This document shows positions 23,416 through 31,920 of a stretch of 64,000 bases of DNA, in pieces. The notes beneath the pieces are model-generated. The model worked only from the letters and a program-made list of their open reading frames with translations. It searched no databases and was not told the DNA's origin. This stretch comes from Actinopolymorpha pittospori. GTDB lineage: Bacteria; Actinomycetota; Actinomycetes; Propionibacteriales; Actinopolymorphaceae. The stretch covers positions 2,852,001 to 2,916,000 of the forward strand of contig NZ_JADBEM010000001.1 of NCBI RefSeq assembly GCF_014873875.1. The letters run 5' to 3'. Numbering within the stretch: position 1 is the stretch's first letter; every line of letters begins with the position of its first letter. The position numbers and the translations under genes are program-made.

Positions 23416-24416
23416 GCGCACCCACCCCCACGTTCGCTCACCTGGACCGGATGACTGACGACACCGGTCTGTTCGAGCATGCCCGGCACGCGATCGTCCG
23501 CCGGGAGCACGGCTACTGCACCGACGACATCGCCCGTGGGCTCGTGGTCACCAGCCGCGAGCCCGACCCGCCGCCGTCGGTGCTGCGGCTCGCCGAGTGC
23601 TACCTCACCTTCCTCACCCATGCCCAGGACGAGAAGGGAGCGTTCCACAACCGGCTCGGTCATGATCGCCGTTGGAGCGACGATCCTGGGCTTGGGGACT
23701 GGTGGGGTCGCGCTCTGTGGGGCCTTGGCACGGCGGCGGCCCACAGTCCGGCGTCCTGGATCCGGGACGAGGCGATGCTCGCCTTCATGTTGGGCGCGAC
23801 CCAGCGCTCGCCGTGGCGGCGGGCGATGGCCTTCGCCGGGCTCGGCGCGGCGGAGGTGCTGCGCGCCAACCCGGACAACCAGACCGCCGCCGCTCTGCTC
23901 GCCGACGGCGCCGCCGCCGTCGGCGAGCCGGTGGAGTCGGGGGACTGGTGGTGGCCCGAGGACCGGCTGACCTACGCCAACGCGGCCCTCGCCGAGGTCG
24001 TCATCGCCGCCGGTGACCTCGGCGGCGACAGCGGGCTCCTCGGCACCGGACTGCGGATGCTCGAGTGGCTGCGTGACGTCCAACTCAACGACGGCCGGCT
24101 CTCGGTCATCCCCGCTCCGGGGTTCCGCCGTGACGGCGAACGGGTGCGGCACGACCAGCAGCCGATCGAGGTCGCGAGCTTCGCCGACGCCTGCGCGACC
24201 GCCGCCGCGGTCACCGGCGAGTCGAACTGGGAGGCCGGGGTGAGTCAGGCGGCGGCGTGGTTCATGGGGGACAACGACACCGGTACGCCGATGTGGGATC
24301 CCAGCACCGGCGGCAGCTACGACGGCCTGACACCGGTCGGCCCCAACCGCAACCAGGGCGCGGAGTCGACGCTCGCCCTCATCTCCACCCTGCAGCACGC
24401 CAGGCGTCTGTCGTGA
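23412..24416 (+). CDS. (alpha/alpha)6-barrel protein of the GH130 cassette
   Basis: The 334-residue protein is almost all helix and carries FEHARHAIVRREHGYCTDDI, WWGRALWGLGTAA and DWWWPEDRLTYANAALAEV, repeated Trp-rich segments typical of alpha/alpha toroids such as GH or epimerase barrels. Databases often label relatives as glycosyltransferases from context only. The conserved Asp pair in CTDDIARG and the Glu in WPEDR are candidate catalytic residues. The GTG start (23412) and the stop (24414-24416) both overlap the neighbours, so it is obligatorily co-expressed with GT4 and GH130. Confidence 0.8.
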   Translation: MSAPTPTFAHLDRMTDDTGLFEHARHAIVRREHGYCTDDIARGLVVTSREPDPPPSVLRLAECYLTFLTHAQDEKGAFHNRLGHDRRWSDDPGLGDWWGRALWGLGTAAAHSPASWIRDEAMLAFMLGATQRSPWRRAMAFAGLGAAEVLRANPDNQTAAALLADGAAAVGEPVESGDWWWPEDRLTYANAALAEVVIAAGDLGGDSGLLGTGLRMLEWLRDVQLNDGRLSVIPAPGFRRDGERVRHDQQPIEVASFADACATAAAVTGESNWEAGVSQAAAWFMGDNDTGTPMWDPSTGGSYDGLTPVGPNRNQGAESTLALISTLQHARRLS

Positions 24417-25882
24417 CCACGCCGGGAATGGTCTCCCGGCTCGACCTGACCCTGGACCCCGACCCGCGCCGCGTCATCGTCAGACCATTCGTCCCGGGCG
24501 AGAGCGTCGAGGTGGTGCGGCAGCGGGTCGCCGCCCTCTTCGAACGCGTCGTTCGCCTCGACGACGACGAGACCCGGCACCTGCTGCAGCAGACCCTGCA
24601 GCGCTTCGGTTCCCGCCACCACGACCTGGAGGCGACGTTCCGGCACCACTACGACCTGGTCCGGCAGCGCATCGCCGGCGACGGCGCGCTCTCACCCACC
24701 GCGCGCCTGCTGGTCGGGGCGTACTTCAGTCAGGAGTACGCCGTCGAGGCGGCGGCGCTGTGCAACCCGTCGATCGTGCTGCATCCGGACCAGTCGGACC
24801 TGTCGCAGGGGCAGCTTCGGACGGCGATCAGCCTGCGCCAGATCGGCGAGGGACACCTGTCCTCGATCGGCTTCGCGACCGCCGTCCTCAGTCCGGGAGC
24901 GCGGATCGAGGTCGCCGACCGTGGCGGCCCGCTGCTCGCCGGCCGCCGCGGCAGCGCCAAGCACCGGCGCGACCTGTTCGCCGCCGGGCTGGAGGAGGAC
25001 GGCTGGCACGACGAGATCACGGCCGAGGTGCTGAGTGCCCTACCGGACCGCTTCGACGACGAGGACTTCGAGCGGGCACTCGGCGCCGTCCCGGTCGACC
25101 GGCGCGCCACCGCGGCCGCGCACACCAGCCTGGAGCGGCTGCGCGAGGCCATCGCCGCGAGCTACGCGGTGAGTTTCCCCGCCGACGTCCCGTTGGCCCA
25201 GCGGGTCCTGTGGCCGCTCACCGCCGTGGAGAGCCACGGCATGGAGGACGCGAGATTCGTCAGGTTCGTCGGGGACGAAGGTGAACCCGCCTACCACGCG
25301 ACCTACACGACCTACGACGGCCGGCACATCAGCGTGCGGATGCTGAGTACGACGGACCTGCAGCACTTCGAGGTGACGCCCGTCCGCGGTCCGGCGGCCC
25401 GGAACAAGGGGATGGCGCTGTTCCCCCGTACGGTGCGGGGCCGCCATCTCGCCCTGTGCCGCTCCGACGGGGAGACGATCGGCCTGACCACGCTCGACGT
25501 CCAGAACCGCTGGCAGCAGCCCGTTCCCCTGCACATTCCGCAGCACGGCTGGGAACTCACCCAGGTCGGCAACTGCGGGTCGCCGCTGGAGACCGACGCC
25601 GGCTGGCTGGTGCTGACCCACGGGGTCGGCCCGATGCGCCGGTACGCCATCGGCGCGCTGCTGCTCGACCTGGACCAGCCCGAACGCGTCATCGGCCAAC
25701 TACCGGGTGTCCTGCTCGCCCCGGACGAGGAGGACAGCGAGGGCTACGTCCCGAACGTGGTCTACTCCTGCGGCGGGCTGCTGCACGACGGGACCCTCTG
25801 GCTGCCCTACGGCGCGAGCGACACCAGGGTCGGCTTCGCGACCGTCGCACTCGACACGATCCTGAACGCGATGCGGGTCTAG
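24413..25882 (+). CDS. GH130-family beta-mannoside phosphorylase/hydrolase
   Basis: The 489-residue protein has a five-bladed-propeller GH130 domain with ESHGMEDARFVRF (catalytic and substrate region), RNKGMALFPR and GNCGSPLETDAGWLVLTHGVG, preceded by an N-terminal extension of about 150 residues rich in helices, as in the subgroups that act on larger mannosides. GH130 enzymes cleave beta-1,2 or beta-1,4 mannosyl links, usually with phosphate. GTG 24413 overlaps the previous stop. No secretion signal is visible, so it acts in the cytosol. Coupled with two GT4s it may take part in turnover of a mannosylated storage or signalling glycan. Confidence 0.9.
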   Translation: MTTPGMVSRLDLTLDPDPRRVIVRPFVPGESVEVVRQRVAALFERVVRLDDDETRHLLQQTLQRFGSRHHDLEATFRHHYDLVRQRIAGDGALSPTARLLVGAYFSQEYAVEAAALCNPSIVLHPDQSDLSQGQLRTAISLRQIGEGHLSSIGFATAVLSPGARIEVADRGGPLLAGRRGSAKHRRDLFAAGLEEDGWHDEITAEVLSALPDRFDDEDFERALGAVPVDRRATAAAHTSLERLREAIAASYAVSFPADVPLAQRVLWPLTAVESHGMEDARFVRFVGDEGEPAYHATYTTYDGRHISVRMLSTTDLQHFEVTPVRGPAARNKGMALFPRTVRGRHLALCRSDGETIGLTTLDVQNRWQQPVPLHIPQHGWELTQVGNCGSPLETDAGWLVLTHGVGPMRRYAIGALLLDLDQPERVIGQLPGVLLAPDEEDSEGYVPNVVYSCGGLLHDGTLWLPYGASDTRVGFATVALDTILNAMRV

Positions 25883-26020
25883 GGTGCGTCTCCTGCGGAC
25901 ACCCCCGCGCGGAGGTGCGCTCCAGGCCCCTTGAGAGACTTCGCCGCTGTGGACGTGAGTGTGCGGGTGGACGAGACCCGGCCAGCTCAGCTGGCACCCG
26001 GGAGTGAGTCGAGCCATCCC

Positions 26021-26500
26021 ATGGAATGGTCGCTGCGCCCGGCCGAGCCGTCGGACGTCGAGGTGATCGCCGAGCTACGCGCGGCGGTGATGCGTCCGGA
26101 CCTGGAACGGCTGGGACGCTTCGACGGGCACCGGGTCCGGCAGCGGCTGCGAGACTCCTTCTCCCCTCACACGTCGGTGATCGTGGTGGACGGCGCCTTC
26201 GCCGGCTCCGTCACCCTGCGCCCGGCGGAGGACGGGTGGTGGCTGGAGCACTTCTATCTCCTGCCGAGCCTGCACGGCCGGGGCCTCGGATCGGCCGTGC
26301 TGCGCAGCCTGCTGGCACGCACCGACTCCGACGGCATCCGGGTTCGCCTGAACGTCCTGCAGGGCAGCGCCGCCCAGCGGCTCTACGAGCGCCACGGGTT
26401 CACCGTCGAGGATCAGGACCCGGTCGACGTCTTCATGGTGCGGCGACCGGGTGGGGGATCACGCCCTGGTCACTCGCCGGTCGCCGGGGGAGCGGTGTAG
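26021..26500 (+). CDS. GNAT family N-acetyltransferase
   Basis: The 159-residue protein has the GNAT core: LEHFYLLPSLHGRGLGSAVL (acetyl-CoA-binding Q/RxxGxG variant RGLG) and LNVLQGSAAQRLYERHGFTV. It acetylates an unknown amine. ATG 26021 is chosen because the domain starts at WSLRPAEPSD; an in-frame extension to 25931 adds a non-conserved tail. The 3' end overlaps the convergent SRPBCC gene by 31 bases. Confidence 0.85.
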   Translation: MEWSLRPAEPSDVEVIAELRAAVMRPDLERLGRFDGHRVRQRLRDSFSPHTSVIVVDGAFAGSVTLRPAEDGWWLEHFYLLPSLHGRGLGSAVLRSLLARTDSDGIRVRLNVLQGSAAQRLYERHGFTVEDQDPVDVFMVRRPGGGSRPGHSPVAGGAV

Positions 26501-27120
26501 AAGTCGGTCGTGCGCTTCTGCGCGGCTCGCGCGGTCGCCTCGTCCTCGCCGGCCGCGATGCTGGCGTCGGCCCACAGTTCGCTGCTTCGCGTCATGAACT
26601 CCCGAGCCTCCTCCGAGACGGTCCAGGCCATGGTCGCCGCGGGATCGTTGCTCGCTCCGGTGGCCAGGTGCGCGCTGAGCCCCATCAGGGTGAGGTCCCA
26701 GCCCACGCCCACGGCGCCGGGACCGTACTGCTCCCACCGCTCAGGGTCGTCGTCGGGGGCGATGTGCTCGAGCGTGAACGTCGTACCGCCGTCGGTGGTC
26801 TCGGCGAGGTTGAGCTCGACCCAGGACATCCCGCCGCCGAACTCCCAGGTCGCGGCCAGCCAGCGAGGTGGTTCGCAGCTCAGGACCTCTCCGCCCGCGT
26901 TGCCCTCGAGTTGGTAGCGCCCGCCGACGCGGAGGTCACCGGAGATCGGGAGGAACCAGCGCGGAATGCGCTCGGGGTTGGTGCAGGCGTCCCAGACATC
27001 CTCGATGGCGGAGTCGTAGGTCTGGGTCGCGCGTACGACCCGGGCGGGCTTGCCGTCGTACTCGCGGCTGCTGGTCACTCGCTGCACGGCACCGATCTGC
27101 CGCGTCACGTCACTGATCAC
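26470..27120 (-). CDS. SRPBCC (AHSA1-like) family protein
   Basis: The 216-residue protein has the START-like pattern: VRATQTYDSAIEDVWDACTN, IPRWFLPISGDLRVGGRYQL and VELNLAETTDGGTTFTLEHI. Such proteins bind hydrophobic ligands in a helix-grip cavity and are usually paired with ArsR regulators, but none is adjacent here. GTG 27120 follows AGGAG by six bases. An unusual TATATA run lies upstream at 27178-27183. Confidence 0.85.
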   Translation of the reverse strand: MISDVTRQIGAVQRVTSSREYDGKPARVVRATQTYDSAIEDVWDACTNPERIPRWFLPISGDLRVGGRYQLEGNAGGEVLSCEPPRWLAATWEFGGGMSWVELNLAETTDGGTTFTLEHIAPDDDPERWEQYGPGAVGVGWDLTLMGLSAHLATGASNDPAATMAWTVSEEAREFMTRSSELWADASIAAGEDEATARAAQKRTTDFYTAPPATGE

Positions 27121-27231
27121 CGATGCTCCTCGCGAAACCGCTGGCGTTGGACGTGCGTCACTGTGCCATCGTCGGCTTATATAGGTCAAGGCTGATGAAT
27201 GCGTGGCGACGAATCCGCGGACGGGCAGGTC

Positions 27232-27924
27232 TCAGCGGGTGACGGGAAGGGCGCGCACCCAGGTCTGGTCGTCGGTGAGGTAGGCGTCGACGGTGAGACC
27301 CGCCTGGGCGAGCGCGTCCTCGAACTCCTCCCTGCTCAGCGGGCGGCACAGGAACGTCTGGGTCCAGTGCGCGTCCGCGAAGACGTACTCCGCGTGGACC
27401 GAACGGACCCCGGGACCGACCGGCTCGGAGGAGACGATCCGCGCGAGCCCGTCTCCCACGGACGACTCCCTGGGGAGGTTGTCGTGCCAGCCCTCGCCCT
27501 CCCGCTGGATCAGGACGCAGCCCTCGTCGGCGACGTGGCGCCGGCAGGTGTCGAGCATGCCCTGGCGCACCTCCACCCGGCCGGCGTGGACGAGGAACGA
27601 CGCCAGCAGGACGACGTCGAAGCGCTCGTCGAGGTGGAGTGTCTCGATCGGGCTGTGGACCGTGCGGGTCTCACGGACCCGCTCCAGCATCTCCGCCGAC
27701 TCGTCGACGGCCGTCACCGTGAAGCCGCGGCGGAGGAGCGGACGCGTCATCCTGCCGACACCGCATCCGAGCTCGAGGATCCGCGCGCCGGTGGGCACCG
27801 CGCCCACGATGACGTCCGGCGCGTCGCCGGCGGGAAGACGTTCGTAGAGCTCCACCGCGCAGCCGTCGGGGGTGATCGGTCCGGGCCCGGTGCCGTCGTA
27901 CCCGTCGCGTCGTCTCGTGGTCAT
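27232..27924 (-). CDS. Class I SAM-dependent methyltransferase
   Basis: The 230-residue protein has motif I ILELGCGVGRMTRPLLRRG, an acidic VTAVDESAEML and LLASFLVHAG. The start ATG 27924 is clear; the frame stays open far upstream only because it is antisense to the solute-binding gene. It ends in WVRALPVTR. It is five bases downstream of another methyltransferase gene on the same strand, giving a two-gene unit. The substrate is unknown. Confidence 0.88.
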   Translation of the reverse strand: MTTRRRDGYDGTGPGPITPDGCAVELYERLPAGDAPDVIVGAVPTGARILELGCGVGRMTRPLLRRGFTVTAVDESAEMLERVRETRTVHSPIETLHLDERFDVVLLASFLVHAGRVEVRQGMLDTCRRHVADEGCVLIQREGEGWHDNLPRESSVGDGLARIVSSEPVGPGVRSVHAEYVFADAHWTQTFLCRPLSREEFEDALAQAGLTVDAYLTDDQTWVRALPVTR

Positions 27925-27929
27925 GGCAC

Positions 27930-28553
27930 CTATCCAACCTCGGCAACCGCGGCGAACACAGGTGTGGCGCCGGCGCCCACGCTCGCGCGGGTGAGGGTGC
28001 AGCGGTAGCCGGCGCGCTCGAGGTGGTCGGGGATCCGGGCCTCGAGCCGCGCGAGCGAAGCGGCGTCGGGTGGGTCGTAGACCAACAGCAGCTCGCCGCC
28101 GGGTGCGAGCAACTCCGCGATCACCGCGAGCTCCGGCTCCGCGGTCGCGGTCCAGAACACGTTGACGTTGACTGCGAGGATCCGCTCGAAGCGTGTCCCG
28201 GCGAAGGAGCCGTCCGCGAGGTCGGTCAGGCGCGGGTCGAGGTCGGCCAGAGCGGCGACGACGAAGTGGGCCCTGCCCGCCGAGACGGCCTCGGCGTTGC
28301 GGGCGCGGGCCGCGCCGACGGCCGTGGCCGACCGGTCGATGGCCAGCAACCGCCCGCCGTCGAGCCGCCGGCAGATCAGCTCGGCGGCGACACCACGGCC
28401 GCAGCCGACCTCCAGGACGTCCGCGCGCGGCTGGACTCCGAGTGTGTCGACCGCCCAGGTCAACCGCTCGGGTGGACGCCGCGACGTCGACGAGGCCACG
28501 TCGCGGATCGTACCGGGACCGTAGGACCCACCGTGACCAACGGTGACCAACAC
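27930..28553 (-). CDS. Class I SAM-dependent methyltransferase
   Basis: The 207-residue protein has motif I VLEVGCGRGVAAELICRRL, LLAIDRSATAVGAARAR and ILAVNVNVFWTATAEPELAV. It looks like small-molecule methyltransferases of unknown substrate. The GTG start at 28553 lies 65 bases from the divergent solute-binding lipoprotein gene, so the two share a promoter region. It is the first gene of a two-methyltransferase operon. Confidence 0.85.
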   Translation of the reverse strand: MLVTVGHGGSYGPGTIRDVASSTSRRPPERLTWAVDTLGVQPRADVLEVGCGRGVAAELICRRLDGGRLLAIDRSATAVGAARARNAEAVSAGRAHFVVAALADLDPRLTDLADGSFAGTRFERILAVNVNVFWTATAEPELAVIAELLAPGGELLLVYDPPDAASLARLEARIPDHLERAGYRCTLTRASVGAGATPVFAAVAEVG

Positions 28554-28617
28554 GGGACGACGCGAGTGGCGGCGGGCTGGTCCGACCGTAGTCTGTTCGA
28601 TCTCTGATTGGGGATCT

Positions 28618-30753
28618 ATGACAGGTCAACAGGCAGTCTCTCGCCCGCTGAGTCGTCGGAGCTTCCTCTACGGATCGGCGACCGCGGCCGGTGCCGTCAT
28701 GCTGACGGCGTGCTCGGCGGGTGAGTCGTCGGCGCCGCCGGCGGCGCAACCGTCGAAGCCTGTCACGGGCAAGGGCTCGCAGACGAAGGCCCTTCCGGTG
28801 CCGAAGCGTTTCACCGAGGCGCCCGGCCTCGCGAAACAGGTGGCGGAAGGCTCGCTTGCTCCGGTGGAGCAGCGCCTCCCGGAGCATCCCTACGTGGTCC
28901 CGCACAACTGGGCGCGACGCGGGAAGTACGGCGGAAACCTGCGCCTGATCATCGACGACACCGCCAGCGGCGCGATGAAGGAGTGGATGTACGGCCACTC
29001 CCCGCTGCGCTGGCTCAACGACGCGATCGACGTCGGACCAGGGCTCGCCGAGAGCTGGGAGACCAACGAGGACCACACGGTGTGGACCCTGCGTTTCCGC
29101 AAGGGTCTGCGCTGGTCCGACGGGCAGCCCTGTACGACGGACGACGTCATGTTCTGGTGGAAGGACATGGTGCTCGACGAGCGCCATCCCGACGTCGCGC
29201 CCGCCGAACTGCGTTCGGCGCGGGGGACGCTGGCCAAGGTCAGCGCGCCCGACGAGCTGACCCTGGTGATCGAGTTCGACACGGCCGCGCCCCTCACCGC
29301 GGCCTACCTCGCCAACTGGGTCAAGGCCGGGAACGGCCCGACCTGGATCGCGCCGAAGCACTACCTGCGCAGGTTCCATCCCGCCTACACCCAGGGACTC
29401 GGCGAGAAGTGGGCCGACGCCTTCGAGGCGAAACGGAACTACGGCACCAACACCGAGTGCCCGACGATGACCGGATGGCGGCTCGCGACCTATCACGAGG
29501 GTCGCAGCATGGTCTGGGAGCGCAACCCGTACTACTGGTGTGTGAGCCCGCAGGGCGACCAGCTTCCCTACCTCGACACCCTCACGGTCCTTGCCGTGCA
29601 GGATCCGGAGGTGGCGAAGCTCAAGGTCCAGAACGGTGAGGTCGACTACGCCCACGGCACGTTCATGGGCATCTCCCTCGCCGACGTGTCCGGACTCAAG
29701 CAGGCGACCGAACGCAGCAAGCTCGACGTGTTGCTCTGGGACAGCGGCTCCGGCTGTGGCTCGCTGTTCTTCTTCAACCTCAACTACCGTGACCCGAACA
29801 TCCGGAAGCTGCTGAACCAGCCGAAGTTCCGGCAGGCCCTCTCCCACGCGGTCGACCGTGACGAGGTGCAGAAGACGGTGTTCTTCAACACCGGCTACAA
29901 GACGACCGGGACCTACAGCTTCAAGGCGTCGGACTGTCTGGCCGACGACACGGGTCGCGCCGCGTTCGAGGGCTGGCGGGACAGCTTCGTCGCCTTCGAC
30001 ACGAAGAAGGCCATGGCGCTGCTGGACGAGATCGGCGTCGTGGACCGGGACGGTGACGGCTTCCGGGAGCTTCCCGACGGCGGCAGGTTCCGGCTGCGCC
30101 TCGACCAGTCCGCGGAGACCGAACCAGACGGCGACCGGATGGCCAACCTGCTGCAGAAGTACTGGCGGGCGATCGGGCTCGACGTACTCCGCAATCCGGT
30201 GCCCCCGGCCCAGTGGGCCATCAAGTGGCAGGCCGGCGAGCTGATGACCTACACTGCCTGGCTCAACCCCGCGATGCCCGTGCACGAGGTGCTGGTGAGC
30301 CCGGAACTGATGGTGCCGGTCGGCAACTCGCTGAGCGCGGCGTTCTGGGCGCCGCTGTACGCGAACTACCACATGATCCGCAACACCCCGCAGGAAGCGG
30401 CGGTGCGCGACGTCGACCCCTACGAGCGGAATCCACCGAGCATGAAGCCGCCGGAGGACGACCCGGTCGCGCGGATGTGGTCGCTGTACGACCGGGCGCG
30501 GGTGGAGACGAACGCGCTGAAGCGCTACCAGCTCGTCTGGGAGATCATCAAGATCCACATCGCCGAAGGCCCTTTCTACATGGGTGTGGTCGGCAACTTC
30601 CCGGTGGTCGAGCTCGCGCACCAGGAGCTGCGGAACGTCCCGTCCCGGGACAACCTCCGGCTCAACGGGCTGATCTGTCCGTGGCAGCATCCGACGCCGG
30701 CGGCCTACGACCCGGAGGCGTTCTTCTGGAACAACCCGAAGGAGCACGCCTGA
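28618..30753 (+). CDS. Large extracellular solute-binding lipoprotein (paralogue of 14853)
   Basis: The 711-residue protein has a twin-Arg lipoprotein signal (SRRSFLYGSATAAGAVMLTAC) and the same SBP_bac_5 architecture as the gene at 14853: GLAESWETNEDHTVWTLRFR, RNPYYWCVSPQGDQLPYLD, DRDGDGFRELPDG and a C-terminal ICPWQHPTPAAYDPEAFFW. The two are alike over their whole length, pointing to duplication. No ABC permease or ATPase lies nearby. ATG 28618 has GGGGATC just upstream. Confidence 0.92.
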   Translation: MTGQQAVSRPLSRRSFLYGSATAAGAVMLTACSAGESSAPPAAQPSKPVTGKGSQTKALPVPKRFTEAPGLAKQVAEGSLAPVEQRLPEHPYVVPHNWARRGKYGGNLRLIIDDTASGAMKEWMYGHSPLRWLNDAIDVGPGLAESWETNEDHTVWTLRFRKGLRWSDGQPCTTDDVMFWWKDMVLDERHPDVAPAELRSARGTLAKVSAPDELTLVIEFDTAAPLTAAYLANWVKAGNGPTWIAPKHYLRRFHPAYTQGLGEKWADAFEAKRNYGTNTECPTMTGWRLATYHEGRSMVWERNPYYWCVSPQGDQLPYLDTLTVLAVQDPEVAKLKVQNGEVDYAHGTFMGISLADVSGLKQATERSKLDVLLWDSGSGCGSLFFFNLNYRDPNIRKLLNQPKFRQALSHAVDRDEVQKTVFFNTGYKTTGTYSFKASDCLADDTGRAAFEGWRDSFVAFDTKKAMALLDEIGVVDRDGDGFRELPDGGRFRLRLDQSAETEPDGDRMANLLQKYWRAIGLDVLRNPVPPAQWAIKWQAGELMTYTAWLNPAMPVHEVLVSPELMVPVGNSLSAAFWAPLYANYHMIRNTPQEAAVRDVDPYERNPPSMKPPEDDPVARMWSLYDRARVETNALKRYQLVWEIIKIHIAEGPFYMGVVGNFPVVELAHQELRNVPSRDNLRLNGLICPWQHPTPAAYDPEAFFWNNPKEHA

Positions 30754-30792
30754 GGGTGTACGGCGCGGACGGTCGCGTGTCAGACTGCGGCG

Positions 30793-31155
30793 ATGCGCAT
30801 CGTGGCGTCTGATCCCGTGCTGGCCGTTCACGACCTGGCCGGTTCGGCGGAGTGGTTCGCCCGCGTCCTGGGCGCTGAGATCACCGAGCCCGACCCGGGC
30901 AACTGGATGTTCTGCCGTGCCGGTGACGTGACCATCATGCTGGGCCGTTGCCCGGACGCCCTGCCCGCCGCCGAGCTGGGCGACCACAGCTACGTCGCCT
31001 ACCTCCGGGTGGACAGTGTCGAGGAGTTCCACGCCCGCGCCGTCGCCGCCGGCGCCGACATCCTGCGCGCGCCCACGGACCAGCCGTGGGGCATGCGGGA
31101 GATGGCGCTCCGCTCACCCGAGGGGCACCGGTTCATGCTCGCCGAGCGACTCTGA
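30793..31155 (+). CDS. VOC superfamily (glyoxalase/bleomycin-resistance) protein
   Basis: The 120-residue single-domain VOC protein has LAVHDLAGSAEWFARVLGAE and RSPEGHRFMLAERL, with His/Glu residues at the usual metal positions partly conserved. It starts with MRIVASDPVLAV at 30793, shortly after the solute-binding gene, and could be read from the same message. The ligand is unknown. Confidence 0.87.
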   Translation: MRIVASDPVLAVHDLAGSAEWFARVLGAEITEPDPGNWMFCRAGDVTIMLGRCPDALPAAELGDHSYVAYLRVDSVEEFHARAVAAGADILRAPTDQPWGMREMALRSPEGHRFMLAERL

Positions 31156-31167
31156 GCGCGTCGGCGT

Positions 31168-31560
31168 TCAGATCAGCGAGCTGGGATCGGCCGGCACGTC
31201 GACGGCGTACTTCCGCAACGTCCCCAGCGGGATGATGTCGCTCGCACTCTCGTGCGTCGCGGCGAGTACCACCGGCGGAGCCACACCAGCCTCGAAGGCC
31301 TGGAGCCAGCGTGCCGCGACGACACACCACCGGTCGCCGGGATGCAGGCCGGGGAAGGCGAACGCCGGGCGCGGCGTACTGAGGTCGTTGCCCACCCGCC
31401 GCTGGTGAGCGAGAAACTCGGCGGTCATCACCGCACAGACCGTATGGCTGCCGAGGTCCTGGGAGCCGGTCCGGCAGTAGCCGTCGCGGTAGAACCCGGT
31501 CAGGGGGTCGGTGCTGCACGGTTCGAGCTCACCGCCGAGCACGTTCCGGTCGCCTGTCAC
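31168..31560 (-). CDS. DUF2237 family protein
   Basis: The 130-residue protein has the DUF2237 signature CSTDPLTGFYRDGYCRTG, HTVCAVMTAEFLAHQR and GDRWCVVAARWLQAFEAG, with conserved Cys. The family is widespread in bacteria, about this length, and has no established function. Start ATG 31560 is at the conserved N-terminus NVLGGELEPC. Confidence 0.9.
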   Translation of the reverse strand: MTGDRNVLGGELEPCSTDPLTGFYRDGYCRTGSQDLGSHTVCAVMTAEFLAHQRRVGNDLSTPRPAFAFPGLHPGDRWCVVAARWLQAFEAGVAPPVVLAATHESASDIIPLGTLRKYAVDVPADPSSLI

Positions 31561-31654
31561 GTCTCCAGCCTTCCACGTCCACGCCGATCGGGCACGGACC
31601 GTCCCCGCGCGACAGGCCAGTTGAGCCGTTCCTCATGACCAGGGCATCACGGGA

Positions 31655-31720
31655 CAGCACTCGGTCAGCGCCGGGCCAGCACTCGGTCAGCACCGGGTCA
31701 GCGCCGGGCCAGCACCGGGC
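31655..31720. repeat. Six-copy 11-bp tandem repeat
   Basis: Units cagcactcggt, cagcgccgggc, cagcactcggt, cagcaccgggt, cagcgccgggc and cagcaccgggc follow one another without spacing, with a decayed seventh unit (catgaccggga). They lie in the 360-base gap between DUF2237 and phoD. The units do not match the PHO-type repeat further downstream. The array could be a helically phased protein-binding array or a slippage-prone minisatellite. Confidence 0.8.
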
Positions 31721-31821
31721 CATGACCGGGATCGGTCAACGTTCGGGCACGCTCCGGAGTCGGGTGAAAACGGGATGAACACGAGCATTCGGCATGGGTG
31801 CCCGAGGCGCCGGCGCCGATC

Positions 31822-31865
31822 GGACACCTCACGGTCACCAACGGATCACGGAACAGTCACGTAGC
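31822..31865 (+). promoter_or_regulatory. PHO-box-like array of four 11-bp direct repeats
   Basis: Four units with 11-bp periodicity, ggacacctcac, ggtcaccaacg, gatcacggaac and agtcacgtagc, match the direct-repeat layout of actinobacterial PhoP sites (GTTCACC plus four bases, core G-T-CAC). They lie 56-99 bases upstream of phoD. A further two-unit element reading gttcatcccgt/tttcacccgac is present on the minus strand (31780-31759). PhoR-PhoP induction under phosphate limitation is the inference. Confidence 0.65.
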
Positions 31866-31920
31866 TGGGAGCTGCTCCCTCAATGCTGTGCGTTCCGAAC
31901 CGACCTCGCGGAGGTGCTCA

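Noticed and set aside
27925..31032. A very long minus-strand open frame opposite the solute-binding gene, continuous with the methyltransferase at 27232
   Set aside because: It is the antisense of a clear coding gene, has no domain resemblance and exists only because GC-rich coding DNA leaves opposite frames open.
31655..31720. Possible CRISPR array
   Set aside because: Repeats are 11 bp with no spacers, no cas genes nearby; it is a simple tandem repeat.
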